A DNA stretch of 64,000 nucleotides, from the NCBI RefSeq assembly GCF_022605165.1, contig NC_063072.1:806001-870000 (forward strand), in the 5' to 3' direction. Both the position numbers and the translations under genes were made by a program. The notes below the pieces were generated by a model that worked only from the letters and a program-made list of their open reading frames with translations, made no database searches and was not told where the DNA came from. Every line of letters starts with the position of its first letter. Within the stretch, counting starts at the first letter, position 1. The DNA comes from Purpureocillium takamizusanense (taxonomy: Eukaryota; Ascomycota; Sordariomycetes; Hypocreales; Ophiocordycipitaceae). Positions 1 to 11,291 of the stretch are shown here, one piece after another.

Positions 1-797
1 CATGGGCAATCATGTTTCTCTCCACTTTTTTTCTCCTTTTATGTTTTACTGTGTCTGTCTGGGCACATGTGCGTTGGGAATGCACGGGGCCGCTCAGGAG
101 ACGCTGCATGGGATCTTTTGGCGTTGAGCTTTTGATGCATTTGCGTTGGGAAGGGAGGAGCCGAGGATCGACGTTGTAACACGTGCTCCTTTTCCTTTTG
201 ACAAAAGACGTTGTTTATCCAGTGGCTCGCGCTGCATGACTCTTGGCTACTGTAGCCTCACGATGTGGGAAGTAGGGAGGGGTTGGGATTCGTTGTGGGG
301 AGGCGTGGCTGGGGAAGATGCCTACATAGCTGAGCATAATACCAGTATTGGGAAAGACAACGAGCCGACCGACGCCCGAGAATGACAGTGATGTGTGCCG
401 TGATCGTCGCGCGCCAGTGCTGGCGCGGAGGAATTGGGCATGACGTCGATGTGGAGTCGGGTCTGGTCGGTCATGACGATGGGCATGAAGGACGGAGATG
501 GCGAGCGGGGCGGAGGTGTGTGTGTGTAGCCGCGTGCTCGGACCTTTTGAATCTGCCTTGGATCGTCGGATGTCTGGATGCTGCGGGGAGGAGGACGGAT
601 ATTTCGGAGGCATGGGGGACAAGGAAGCTGCAGTGATAAGCATACCTACTTGACGCAACTGGGGAAGGGGAGGGGCCGTGGTGTTGGTGGTGTGCTGTAG
701 CGTGTTGTGCGTGAGTTGTTTAAGTACAGTAAGTAGGCCTCTGATAATGTGTGTGTGGGTTTTGTTGTGTAGTTATCGTGCTTTGTTTCTGCTTGTC

Positions 798-817
798 CTC
801 TCTCTCTCTCTCTCTCT
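798..817. repeat. (CT)10 microsatellite
   Basis: An uninterrupted run of ten CT dinucleotides in non-coding DNA. It is followed about 100 bases downstream by the TTTCG-type pentamer repeat. Confidence 0.9.
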
Positions 818-914
818 TTGGGGGTGTTTTTTCTTTTAATTTCTTTCGGTACTGTTTTCGTCGCTGTAAAATTGTGTAGTATGTAGGTATCTGTGTCTGT
901 GTCTGTGTTTGGTA

Positions 915-951
915 CGTTTCGTTTCGTTTCATTTCGTTCCGTTTCGTTTCG
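915..951. repeat. GTTTC/TTTCG pentamer repeat
   Basis: Roughly seven imperfect copies of a GTTTC pentamer, with single-base variants such as ATTTC and GTTCC, directly preceded by a GTCTGT hexamer repeat. Non-coding. Confidence 0.8.
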
Positions 952-3900
952 GATTCCTTCTGTTCTTTTCGCGTCTGAGTTTCTGTTTTGGTCTTGGGTT
1001 CGGGGTGACTTACTTGCATGAATGATGGATGAGTATTGTTGTCCTTTTGCGTAGGGTCGACCTCTTTGCCTCAACTCTCCGTCTCTTTCTTTCCATCTCT
1101 ACCTGTGTCTTTCTTTTATCTCGCTTTACACGTTCCATCAAGGGCTGCTCTCTCCAATGTGCTAATTACTCACATCAATCATCGGGGGCCAGACGAAAGC
1201 GGGAACGGACTGTACTGTACTGTACTAGCTATTAAGTTAGTTATTAACCGGGTTTGATAAATGGTTGGTTCCGGTGGTCGATGGGACCGTGGGCGAGGGG
1301 AGAGTCCTCCTGTCGCAATGAGTGTCATGTCACTCGTTCGAGTTTTTGATCATGCACGCGTGTTGTCATATGTCATCGGGTCTTTGGCAGGCGCGTCCGT
1401 AGCAAAGTCGGGGGTAAGTAAGTACCTCTCAATCGCTGCTGTATATCTTCTACATGTAGCACCTACATATGCACCCCGGATTTTTTTCTTTCTTTCTGTA
1501 TTTATGCTCGCACGCCCACGCGTGGCAGCCACTCGCGGCGCGATGATACGCTGTCCAATAGTACTTTGTGCGTTACTACAAGACGGGCAGTGATCCTCCT
1601 CAAACCCTCCCTTCTCCGGCCCCGGGGCAGTCGTCCGAGCGCAAGGTTGTCTGCCCTCACAACACACACCTTACAACGAGACCCCGGTGGGCCTGCCTAA
1701 CGTACTGTAGGTACCTCCCTGCCCTGCCTGTCTTTGTTTGCGCCTCTTGTATTATCCACTTTTGTACGTTGTGCATTGTACCTAATATACCGGAAACAAG
1801 GGATCAAGGTTGTGCGTTTTAACCCCCGGACCACTTAATTCTGCGCTTTTCCCCCCTCCTTTTGTTTTTAATAACCTGGCGCTCGTCGGGCACTTTAACG
1901 TACATGGGCAAAATCTTGTAGGCAATAGGGGGTGAATGTACGAATGTGCTTTGTACGTATGAGGCAAAGGAGGGAGGGGCAAGCAGGGGATTCGTGGTGG
2001 GACGGGTTGGGATGTTGACATGTCGATCGCTGAGCGCTCTCGCTGGGGTCGATGAAGAAAAGAAAGAAAGAAGATACCCCCAGTTTGCCTCATCCACCCC
2101 GCATGAACCGGTCCGCCCGCGAGATGAACTAGGGCAGAGAAGTGGCATGCACTTCTTCTTTTTTTTTTCCATCTGTTTTTTTTTCTTTACCCTTTGCCCT
2201 CCCTACGCACACGCCCCTCTCCCCTCCCCTCCCCCCCTCTCTCTCCCTGCTCTTCCTATCTTTTTCCACTTTGATGGCTACTACCATTCGTTTGCCCCTG
2301 GCATCATGTTGTTTTGTACTTACTTGATCGACTTTTGGAGATGGACTCTCGTTTCGTTTTTTTCTTTCTTACCGCCCTTGCCGCCTTTTCCTTTTTCTCC
2401 TGGCTGGCTGGCCTGTCTCTCTCTTCGCTTCTTCCATGCGGGATGATCGCAATGTTTTCGTACTCGCGCACACACACACACACACATACACAGCCCTAAC
2501 AGTGACATACATGGTTGTGCGCTCTGCTTCCATTGCGCCTCTTCCTTCTCCTTTCGCAGGTCACCCCGCCGCTTACTGCCCCCCTCCCCCCTTTTCTTGA
2601 TTACTTTTGCGGAATGTTTCGACTTGATAGCGCTCCGCGGCAACACGGAAAGAGCCAAAGGATGCCTACCTAGCCATAATGCCATGGTACGAAGGAAAGC
2701 CAGCAAAGGGTCCGTGGCCACACACACACGGTTGTTGGCACGAACGTCCGGGGGGGGGGGGTGGGTAGGGTGTGCCGTTCCGTGACGACGGTTTCTCTCC
2801 CTCGCGGCGTTTCATGTTCCTCGTGGAGACGTTTGCGTCGTCCTGGATTGGTTGGTGGACCAGAAGGGGGGGAGGGTGGTGCAAACAAAGCGCCGCTCCC
2901 CTTGCATACATGCCGCTACGTACTGACTTACGTGCTCTCTCGCCCCCGGATTCTGGTGGCGTCAAATCTATCTGGGGAACGGCGGGCCATTGGCACTTTG
3001 TGGTACGTAGCACGTACGTAGTGAGTGTGTGTGTGTGTGTGTCCCATCTCCGCGACGATCCGCCCGCCGCCGCCGCTCAAGCACCGACCTAGCCTGCCAT
3101 TTGTGTGTGTCGCCGTCCAGTGTGAATTTTTTTTTTTTCTTGTGTAAGCGGTTTTGTTGCGGGCTTTGGCGCGTGGGTGGAGGGGTGGCGGGGGCGGGGG
3201 AATGCAAGCAGGTAGGCAGGGGGTTGTCTGTTGTAGAGCGTTGTACAACATTAGCTGACGTTGGTGGGGGCGGGGTCTGGAAAGTTGAAGAAGGGAGAGA
3301 GAGGGAGAGAGCAGTTCCATGGAATCGGACACTTGAAGGAAGGATAGGGGCTGGGGTAGTGATGAGTTCATGTTTGCGAGCCGGAGGACTGGACCGCCAG
3401 GAAACATAACCGGCTGAGCATCTTCCTCTTTTTGGAAATAGATGAGCACCTTTTTCTGCTCCTACTAATCCTCTTGCTCTCCCCCCTCCATCCAATGCGT
3501 TTCCCATGCCTGATATCAGCGCGGGGAGATTTTGCGTGCAAGTGAGCCAGGCCGGAAGAGGGGTGGGTGCGTGCGTGTGTGCATGCCGCCCACAAAGAGC
3601 TCGGGAAGCATCTGGTGACGATATGGCGATGGATGGGACGTAGGATGACTTTTCTTTCTTCTCTACTTATTTGCTGAAGTGAATGAGCTACAGAAAGGGG
3701 TCTTGGGTCGAGCCCGCGGCTTAATGTGTGCGTGTGTGTGGACCCTGGGATTTGACCCGGTATTGCTAAAGGGCTGTCGCATGCATGCATGATGCACACG
3801 CACTTGAGGACCCGCTGGCCACACTGGAAGCACCGAGCGAGGTTTGTGGTGCCCGTTTGATCTTGTACTTGCTGGGCTACTGGTTATGTTACATACTATG

Positions 3901-4790
3901 GGCAAAAGTCGAGATGGCATATAGGGGGAGGGGGCGGGCGGTAAACGGACACGGGGGAAAGCGGATGGTGATTCATCTACGCCCTCGTTTCGACTACTTT
4001 CTCTCTACCTACGTAGTAACTAAAGACAGATACCCCCAGGGGCCTGAACGACACGCCAAGACGTCTCTCGGCAGACGACGACACGAGCAAACCCGACAGG
4101 CCGATGAGACGACGATGCCGGCGAGACCAAAGGGAAAGAAGAAAGCACAAAGTAACCAACCTCACACACCCGGGCCCGTTTGACATGTCCCCCACCCCCC
4201 CTGCTCGATTGCCTAGGTACGTACTTGTCTACTTGATCAGCTTTATTATTCAATTTGCTTCCCTTGTAGGGTTCCTTCAGCACTCCGTTGGCGCGAGACT
4301 TTGAGAGAAACTAGATGGTATCGTTGTACGTCGCATGTGCCCGTCCGATCTGGTTCCTACAGTAGTACGTAGTACATCACCTTGCGAGTAGACACGCTTA
4401 GCCGCTTAGTTGTGCTTCTCCATGTTTCATATTCCTAGAGTCCCTTACCGTGCCCTACTCGACAGCTGCCCCCGGTTCGCCATGCGTTCGTGCGTACAGC
4501 TAGGAGAAGGGAGATTAAGGCATCATCATCCAGCAGCACAGAAAATGCATCAACCCCGCGGGCCATGAATGCATGCATGCATTGCGCCTCGCCCCTAGCC
4601 GCCCAAAGCGTGCACGTGCGAGCTCAGCCCCCTCCGGCAAGGCCCCTCCGGGCTCCTAGAAGATACTTTGTATAAACATATGCAGGTCTACAAGCAAACG
4701 CTTCCGCCTCTTCCCCCCGTGTTAAGTGTGCAAATAAACGAACAGCTGGCTGGCTTCCGTACACCTCATCTATGCAAACAGCCCTCCCGC

Positions 4791-6474
4791 TCAGTCGACG
4801 CCGTCGTCCTGGAACTGCGGGCTCATGGCCGGCGTGCCGCTCGCGCTCTGGGAGCTGCCCTTACGGAGCATCCCGCTCGCTCCGGCCCGGCCCCACCCGC
4901 GGCCGTTGGTGACCACGTTCATCGCCCGCCGTTCGGCTTCCTCGCGGGTGTCCGTCCGGGGCGACGGCTCTGCCGCGTCATGCTCATCGTCCGTATCCAG
5001 AAGATCGTCTTCGAGGTTCCGCCCGCGAGGCGTCAGGCGCTGCATCTGCATCGTCTGCGTGCCGTCCGCGTACAGGTTCGGGTCTCGGCCAAGGACGCGG
5101 TCCGCCTTGCTCGGCGGCCTCCAACCCCCTTGGCTCGTCGGTGCCGCTCTCGCGCTGCCGTTGCCGTTACTCGTCACGGGCGCGTACGGGTCGTCATCCG
5201 GCGCCCCCCAGCCCGCGTTAATCTCCCTCTGTCGCTGACGCTCTCGCTCGGCCCTCATCTGTTCGCGGGCCTCGATCCACTTGGGGCTCGCCTCCCACGA
5301 CCACCCGTCGCCCGTGGTGTTGCAGATGGGCAAGAACCACAGGGCAGGGACGGGCCCCATGAGGTGCTGCAGGTTGCGCTTCCAGCCCAGGTCAAAGGCG
5401 TTGGGGAGCTTCTCCGACTCCTGCTCGTCGAGGTAATCCTCGTAGCGCCTGCGCGACTGCTGCCGCTCCAGGTCGTCGTACGACATGTGCACCGGCCGGG
5501 CCCCGTCCAGGTCGACAGGCCGCTCTTCGCCCTCCTCGGGGCGCGTGACACCGGGCAGGGCATTGGTGTGAAAGTCGACAAACTGCTGGGCGGCCTGCGG
5601 GATATGGTTGGCGGGGTTGTGCGCGTGGTTGTACGTCTTGCGCAGGGGAGAGAGGTACCGCGTCTTCTCGAGGCACTCGATGGTCGTTTGGCCCTTGGCG
5701 GCCAGCATGATGTGCCAGGCGGTAAAGGCACCGACGACGATGCCGATGATGCCGCTGATGACGCTCAGGACGATGAAGTTTACCGGCATGAGAGCGTCCG
5801 TGTAGCGCGTCTGCTCCTCGATGACCTCACCCCAGACCCAGGTGCCGCTGACGGCAAAGGCATAGAAGCTGAATATCGTGGTATACATCAAGAAGAGCAA
5901 GAACGCCTTGTGGTTGCGCAGGCCGATGCACGTGGCGAGCCAGGGGCAGTGGTGGTCCATCTTCAGGACGCACCGGCGGCAGGTCGAGCAGTGGTGGGCG
6001 CGGTCGGGCTTGCGGGCCTGGCACTTCTTGCAGAAGCGGAGCTGGCCGTTGCTCTTGACGGTGAAGGACGTGGCCGACGGCTGCTGGCCCTGCGTGGTGG
6101 GCAGCAGGCCGTAGCCATCGTCGTTGGTCGTGGAGCCGGGGCTGGTGAAGACGGCCGTCGTGTAGGACCAGTTGAGCAGGGCGTAGAGGATGAAGCCGAC
6201 GACGGACGATCCGGTGCCTGCTTCGCGACTCCGTCAGCAAACCTGCCAATCCACCAACCAACCGTGCAGCCGTAGGAGCCATTGGAAAAGATTTGTTTCG
6301 TCCAAGACGACAGATGCCAAACGTACCTATCCAACTACCATCAACGCTGATCAGGCCGATCTTTATCACCACCCACACGGCCCACGTCGTCAGTCCGTAG
6401 ACGAATATCAGCGGTATGTACGTCGCAAACGAGCAGCACGCGCGCTCGAGCTTGCGCGCGCACCGCCGCGACAT
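4791..6474 (-). CDS. PFA3: DHHC palmitoyltransferase Pfa3
   Basis: Membrane S-acyltransferase that attaches palmitate to cysteines; in yeast Pfa3 acts at the vacuole on Vac8. Two exons, 6327-6474 and 4791-6217, joined by a GTACGT...GCAG intron, encode 524 residues. Two transmembrane segments lie near residues 15-37 and 52-72. The cysteine-rich domain (about 110-150) has FCKKCQARKPDRAHHCSTC followed by the catalytic DHHC at 137-140. Two more membrane segments (about 155-175 and 188-215) follow, then a TTxE motif. The C-terminal tail is long, acidic and Ser/Pro-rich, as in filamentous fungi. I start at the ATG at 6474: an in-frame stop lies a few codons upstream of the preceding TTG, with no other ATG between. 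The neighbouring gene upstream is on the same strand. Confidence 0.93.
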
Positions 6475-7085
6475 CTTGTCGGCGCCCTGGGCGGCCGCGG
6501 CGTCGTCGTCGAGCTCCTCGTCTCTCTCCAATGCGGCGGCTTTGACTGCGTCCCGTGCTTATTCGTAGGTGGATGCATGTGCACTTGCTGCTTGTTTCGC
6601 GTCTGACCCTCTCAGCCCATGGCCCGGGAGGGTTGGGGCGGCTGCGGAGTTTGTAAATGATGATGATGGTGATGATGATGTTGATGTAGTAGCGGAGGAA
6701 GGGGGGTTGCTGCGGCACGCCGCCAGCATTCTGATGAGCTGAGCTGGACGGAGGTTGGTTGATTGATGGTGGTGGTGTTGAGCTCGCTGGCGCGGCGCTT
6801 ATTATTAGGTCATCAGGGGGGCCGCCAGTAACCACACACACACACAGCCCCGCCGCGCAAATACGTGTCTCACCCAAAAAACGTGAAACTCCACCACTTG
6901 GTGAACAGGCTACCCGGAATCGAGAGGCCACTTGATAAAAGTTGCCTCGCGATGGCAGTGTGCATGCGGCATGATATGCGATGATCCAACGCTTAGACGA
7001 CTCGAGTAAATTTCCCTTTTTTCTATATAGAGAATCACTGGATCAACGTCCTCTCTTTCGAAGTATACTAAGGCACCAACCACAA
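6475..7085. other. Intergenic: PFA3 upstream region
   Basis: Non-coding stretch between the PFA3 start and the stop of the next minus-strand gene. It contains a GATGATG-type repeat (about 6655-6690) and a short CA run near 6835-6847. No further gene is visible. Confidence 0.6.
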
Positions 7086-7509
7086 TTACATCTCCACGTT
7101 CATCGCCAGATTTTGTAGTCTGACTTGCGTTTTCATCAAGAGTCTCTCCAAGGCCTGACACGTGTGATACATCGTCGTATTCTGCATCATCACCACACAG
7201 TCCGCGACGAGAATAACAACCTTGAGCTCGGGCGCCCCGGGCCTCGTCTCCGTGCGCGGCTCGGAGCTCACGACGGCGGCGTACGCGCTGTCGTTGCACT
7301 GAAACGTCACCACCTCTACGTGCCGCGTGGGGAACAGAACGACTGCGTTGGCTTTGTCCCGCACGCGCGCGCGCACGTACGTTCAAAGTCAGTAGTGGGT
7401 TAAAAGTCTACGGGCATGCGAGCGGTCGAGGGCCCGCTGGGCGGTGTCTGCTGCTACTAGTACCTTTGACGAGCGCCAGCAAGGCGCTGGCGTTTGTGTG
7501 GTCGCTCAT
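7086..7509 (-). CDS. Small protein of unknown function
   Basis: I do not recognise this product. The model joins exon 7464-7509 to exon 7086-7351 and gives 103 residues. A CTGAC branch-like sequence lies upstream of the AAAG acceptor. The donor (GTACTA) is weak, so the first exon is uncertain. The protein has a short polar N-terminus (MSDHTNASALLALVK), a hydrophobic beta-like stretch containing VVLFPTRHVEVVTF, a second hydrophobic stretch (LKVVILVADCVVMM) and an amphipathic, probably helical C-terminus. No signal peptide is evident. The length and the strand-strand-helix pattern suggest a small intracellular domain protein or complex subunit, but that is only inference. It sits between PFA3 and the zinc-finger gene, all on the same strand. 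Confidence 0.45.
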
Positions 7510-8743
7510 TCTTTTGCGGTTGGATGTCCTGGTCGACTGCTATGGCGGATGTGTGGAGGAGCCGAAGCAGGTTGAGGGAGGTAGAGGAAGAATAAAGGCA
7601 GAGTCGTGATTTGTAGAAGGAGAGTGTAGTTGGGCGCTGTTGTTTTTGCATCGTAATCACCGCATCTTGCAGGCAAACAACTGGCCGGAGCACGTCGGTT
7701 CATCACATCCTCGCGGCGATCAAGACCTAGCAATCATATAGTGAAACGCACGAGATACACCCCAGCCGACCTACTCCATGCGTCATGCCTTCCTAGAAGA
7801 ACAACTGCCCAACCCCTGCCCTTGCTGTGTCCGCCGTCTTGCCTCATCCAGACCTCCAAATCTCCGAGTCAGTACAAAATAGAATCCTTGTCGCTGAGAG
7901 AAGCATGGAAAATCCGGACCTAATGAAAGTCCCCAATTCACAAGCCCCTACCAACAACAACAGACATTCGACATGTTCAGAACAACTCTCCCCGGATGAT
8001 GGTTGGCACGTGCTCACATCTACCGCCGTTAAGAGACTCGACTCTCACCGCACTGCGTGAGGTGTGGTTGGATATGGTGGTGGTGCGCCCAACTCTCCGC
8101 CGCCGGAGAGAGAGCGGTTCGTGTGCAACGAGTAGAGTAGTTGGGGGGAAAGAAAAAAGAAGAGCAAAGGACGCGAAGAGTCCAAATCGGTACGGTTGTA
8201 AGCTGGAAAGGGGGGAGAGCGGGAGGCAACGGGACCGGACACATGCAGCGCGTGCACACCACATCAGTAAATAGTACATGTCGAGACCATCCCCTTTCCA
8301 TGTTGCGTCTCCCTTGGGCTAATGTTTTCTCGCGCACCTTTTCTTGTAGCCAGTATGCGTCCTCATGCTGTCCTGGTGGCCTGGTATGCACTGGTACGTC
8401 CACGCGCCCTCCACACCTTCACGAGTTGCACCATGGCAGAAAATAAAGTCCAAAATTCAATTCAGGTGCACTGACTATTCATCGTGCTTGAGTGGGGATT
8501 TACTTGGTTTCCATTTCCCCCCAGCCATACCGTAGCCTTGCGTCATCCATTCCATTCCCTCCGTCTTGACAATCGGATCCTACTCTCATAACCCCATGTC
8601 AAGTTCGTCCTCCATACAACCCGTCAACGTCCTTCCGCCGCAAGAGCCAGCCAAAAAACAGTCAAAATCAACAAGCAAGGTGAACCCCCAGTCTCAACAC
8701 CCCTTTGTGACACTTCTTCGTCACCATTCATAGTGCCCCGTCA
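7510..8743. other. Intergenic region
   Basis: About 1.2 kb that should contain the promoter of the small minus-strand gene and the 3' untranslated region of the zinc-finger gene. Open frames here are short and show no domain. Nothing else is supported. Confidence 0.55.
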
Positions 8744-10706
8744 TCACCAAAACTCCACCTTCTGGTGCGCAGGCTGCTTCGACGCCTGGACCACACCCTT
8801 AGGCCCGCCGTATTCATCCCAAGCAGACTCAGGCGTGATGTAAATCTTGGTTCCGTCCATGTTTCTATCGAGGTTGACGTTGACCAAGCCAGACGTGAGC
8901 TGATCCACGTACGCGTCGTAGTCCTTGCTGTGGCGAGTGCTGCAGCGACTGTTGATTGCTTCGGCATGGGCCAGGGCCGACGCCCTGGTCTTGAAAAGCT
9001 TGTGGCACCTGGGGCAGGTGATCTTTTCGCTTCCATGGCTGGAGCCACGGAGATGCCCGATGAGTGCCCTGCCTCCATTGGCGCCATTGAACACTTTACT
9101 ACAAATAGTCAGCAATGACTCTGGTAGAACAAATCCCCCCCAGTCCTTACTCACTAGCAAAAGGGCATGGGGCAGGTGTAGCCGTTATAAAGGTTCCGAC
9201 ACCTTTCGATTTTGAAAGCCGGGTTGTCCGGGTGAAGGGGATGCTTCGAGTCATACGTGGGATTAAGGTCCTGTTCAGGGATGGAGGCCATTTCCTCCGC
9301 AGTCGGCCAGCGTGTCGACACGACGTTTGGATCAAGAGACCAAACACCCTTTGTTTCGTCGGTTTTCGCAGTCTCATGGCTTGGAAGATCAATCAGAGCA
9401 CCAGAAGTGCTGGCGGCCTTGTCGCTGGCGGCCAGAGACCAGTCTGCGACCCCAAGACTTCCGGGGAGCCTGGGAGTGCTCGTGCCGGCCAAGGAAATAA
9501 GTTCGGAGGTACTATCCGATTGATTGGAAGCCGCTCTCAAGTAGCCGGGCAGATCGCTGGACACGTCCTGCTTGACAAGCCAATTCTCCTCTTTCATCGA
9601 AGTAGGGGTAGAAGTGGCCGCATTGGCTCCACGCTTAATGGCAACGCTGTCAATCCATGTAGCGATTCTTCTGGAAGGCAGCGTCTCTGTAGACTGCCCC
9701 TTGGCCGAGTCTGGCTTCTTTGATTCGAAAAGCCAGTCCTTGACTCCAGAGCCACCCAGCAGCGTGGGTGCCTCGGTGCCAGCCTGAGAGGTTGCGGCAT
9801 CATCAACGGTCCAGGCCATGACGTTGTCCTTGGCGCGGAGAGCAGAGCCAGTATTGCTGCCCTCCGAAGCAACGTCTCGGCGGCGAAGGAAGTCAGCGAG
9901 GTTGCTTGCAGTGTCTTTCAAAGAGCCGGAGGCGTTATTCTTAGCATGGCCCCCGGCAACGCTGTTGGTGGTGTCTTCCCACAGGTCAGAGGGGGTGACG
10001 TCCTTAACGTTGCTCCCAGCAGACGACTCGACTCGCTTGGCACTTTGGCGAGCAATTTCATCGAGCTCTGTGAGTCCTGAGAAAGGTTGCATTTGATGGT
10101 CGACGAGAAGAGTCCCGTCACGCGCAATCTGCTCGACCTCCCAGACGCCTCTAGCATCCAGGGCCGCCGGCGCAGATCCATTGTCGTTAGTCTCCCAAAT
10201 GTCTCCCTTGTAGTAGCCGGGCTTGCCGGGGTTGATGTAGTCTGCAAAGTTGCCGCGGACGCGTCGATGGGTCATAGCCTCGAGGTCGCGCGTGAACTTT
10301 GTCCTTTCCTCGGCCTTTTGGTTGAGCATGGCCGAGGTGACGCGAGGGCATTTCTTGCCTTCGATATGGCGGAGAAGCGCCGAGGCAGAGGCAAACGGAC
10401 CGTCACCGCAGCCAGCACACTTCAACTGCTGCGGCTGAGGATGGCACTGAAACCGCCGAGTCAGTAGACGAGCAGGGCTCGAGGGCAAAAGGGGCGGAGC
10501 GCTGGGTATCGGCTTACTTCCAGGACGTGCTTGCCCTGGGCTCTCTCGGTCTTGAACCTCTGGCCGCAGTGGATGCAACAGATGTGCCGGGGATCTCTTT
10601 TGGCGCGCATGACCTTGACATGCTCAAAGTACGTGTCCCATTCTGCAAAGGCACATTTGCAAGGCTTGCAGTAGTAGCGGCCGTCGACTTGCAGACCCGA
10701 CGGCAT
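8744..10706 (-). CDS. Multi C2H2/C2HC zinc-finger protein
   Basis: Probable nucleic-acid-binding protein of 611 residues from three exons: 10518-10706, 9155-10446 and 8744-9098. Intron 1 uses GTAAGC...CAG, intron 2 GTGAGT...TAG. Near the N-terminus, C13/C16/H29/H41 and C44/C47/H60/H65 form two finger-like units; the last histidine of the second is supplied only after splicing, which supports the intron. A C2HC finger follows at C73/C76/H90/C96. A long Ser/Thr/Asp-rich middle without recognisable domain spans about 110-480. The C-terminal part has further CxxC...H units, including ITCPRCHKLFKTRASALAH. The start is the first ATG of the exon and fits the finger frame. Similar multi-finger hypotheticals occur in Sordariomycetes; no specific function can be assigned. 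Confidence 0.8.
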
Positions 10707-11291
10707 CGTGTCGATGTGCTGCGGCAAGCTGATGACGGGTTTTGGATGGTTGCGTCTCGGATGCTCGCGTGTTCGCGGAGGAAGGAGCGCGTCTCGTGGA
10801 GAAGGAGAAAACGGAGGCAGGCCACCGACAGCAGTGATGGGAGGGCGGATGGGTGTGGTTTGCCAAGAGGCAGAATGGAGGTGCGTATGTGCGCGCGGTG
10901 ATGAGTGGAAGAAACGAGCAAAAGTCCCTGCGCGACGTGCGTGCAGGAGTGAGCGGCTGTTGTGGAGGAGGGAAAGAAGGGCCACCCCAAGCCGGGGTGA
11001 GGAGGCACAATAAATAGCCACCTCTGTTTCTATTGTTGATTGTTTACCATCCCATTCCGCAGGCAGCACAATAGGCGTGTAGACAAGATTTCGCACTTGC
11101 AAACCATGCGGCTGGGTTTATCTCAACAAGCGCACTGCCACAACGAACCATGACAGCTAGCTTGCAGGCCAACCTCTGCTCGCCTCGTGCCACGCGCCAA
11201 CTTAAAGAACGCCGACAGAGTCAAGTGCACAGGGGTCATTTCGTGTCGCTCTTATTTGCTTGTTTACCTACTGGGCGAAGCACAACACGTC
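10707..11291. other. Intergenic region, zinc-finger gene promoter
   Basis: Non-coding stretch upstream of the zinc-finger gene and downstream of the TFIIIC gene stop. No additional gene or strong motif seen. Confidence 0.55.

Larger units (their letters stand above)
1..4790. other. Gene-free, simple-repeat-rich intergenic region
   Basis: I find no convincing gene here. All open frames are short, low in complexity and without recognisable domains or credible intron signals. The stretch holds a (CT)10 run at 798-817, a pentameric TTTCG-type repeat at about 915-951, (CA)n at 2468-2486, (GT)n at 3024-3042 and several poly-T/poly-C runs. The right end presumably contains the 3' untranslated region of the PFA3 gene, which is transcribed leftwards. 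Confidence 0.6.

Noticed and set aside
3720..3785. tRNA-like B-box on the minus strand (GGGTCAAATCCCAG)
   Set aside because: No matching A-box, acceptor stem or anticodon arm could be folded around it.
1..4700. Search for transposon or LTR remnants
   Set aside because: No terminal repeats, target-site duplications or transposase/reverse-transcriptase motifs were seen; only simple repeats.
4668..6275. 535-codon plus-strand frame over PFA3
   Set aside because: Antisense shadow of the clear DHHC gene; Arg/Ala/Val-rich composition typical of the complement of G/C-ending codons, no domain.
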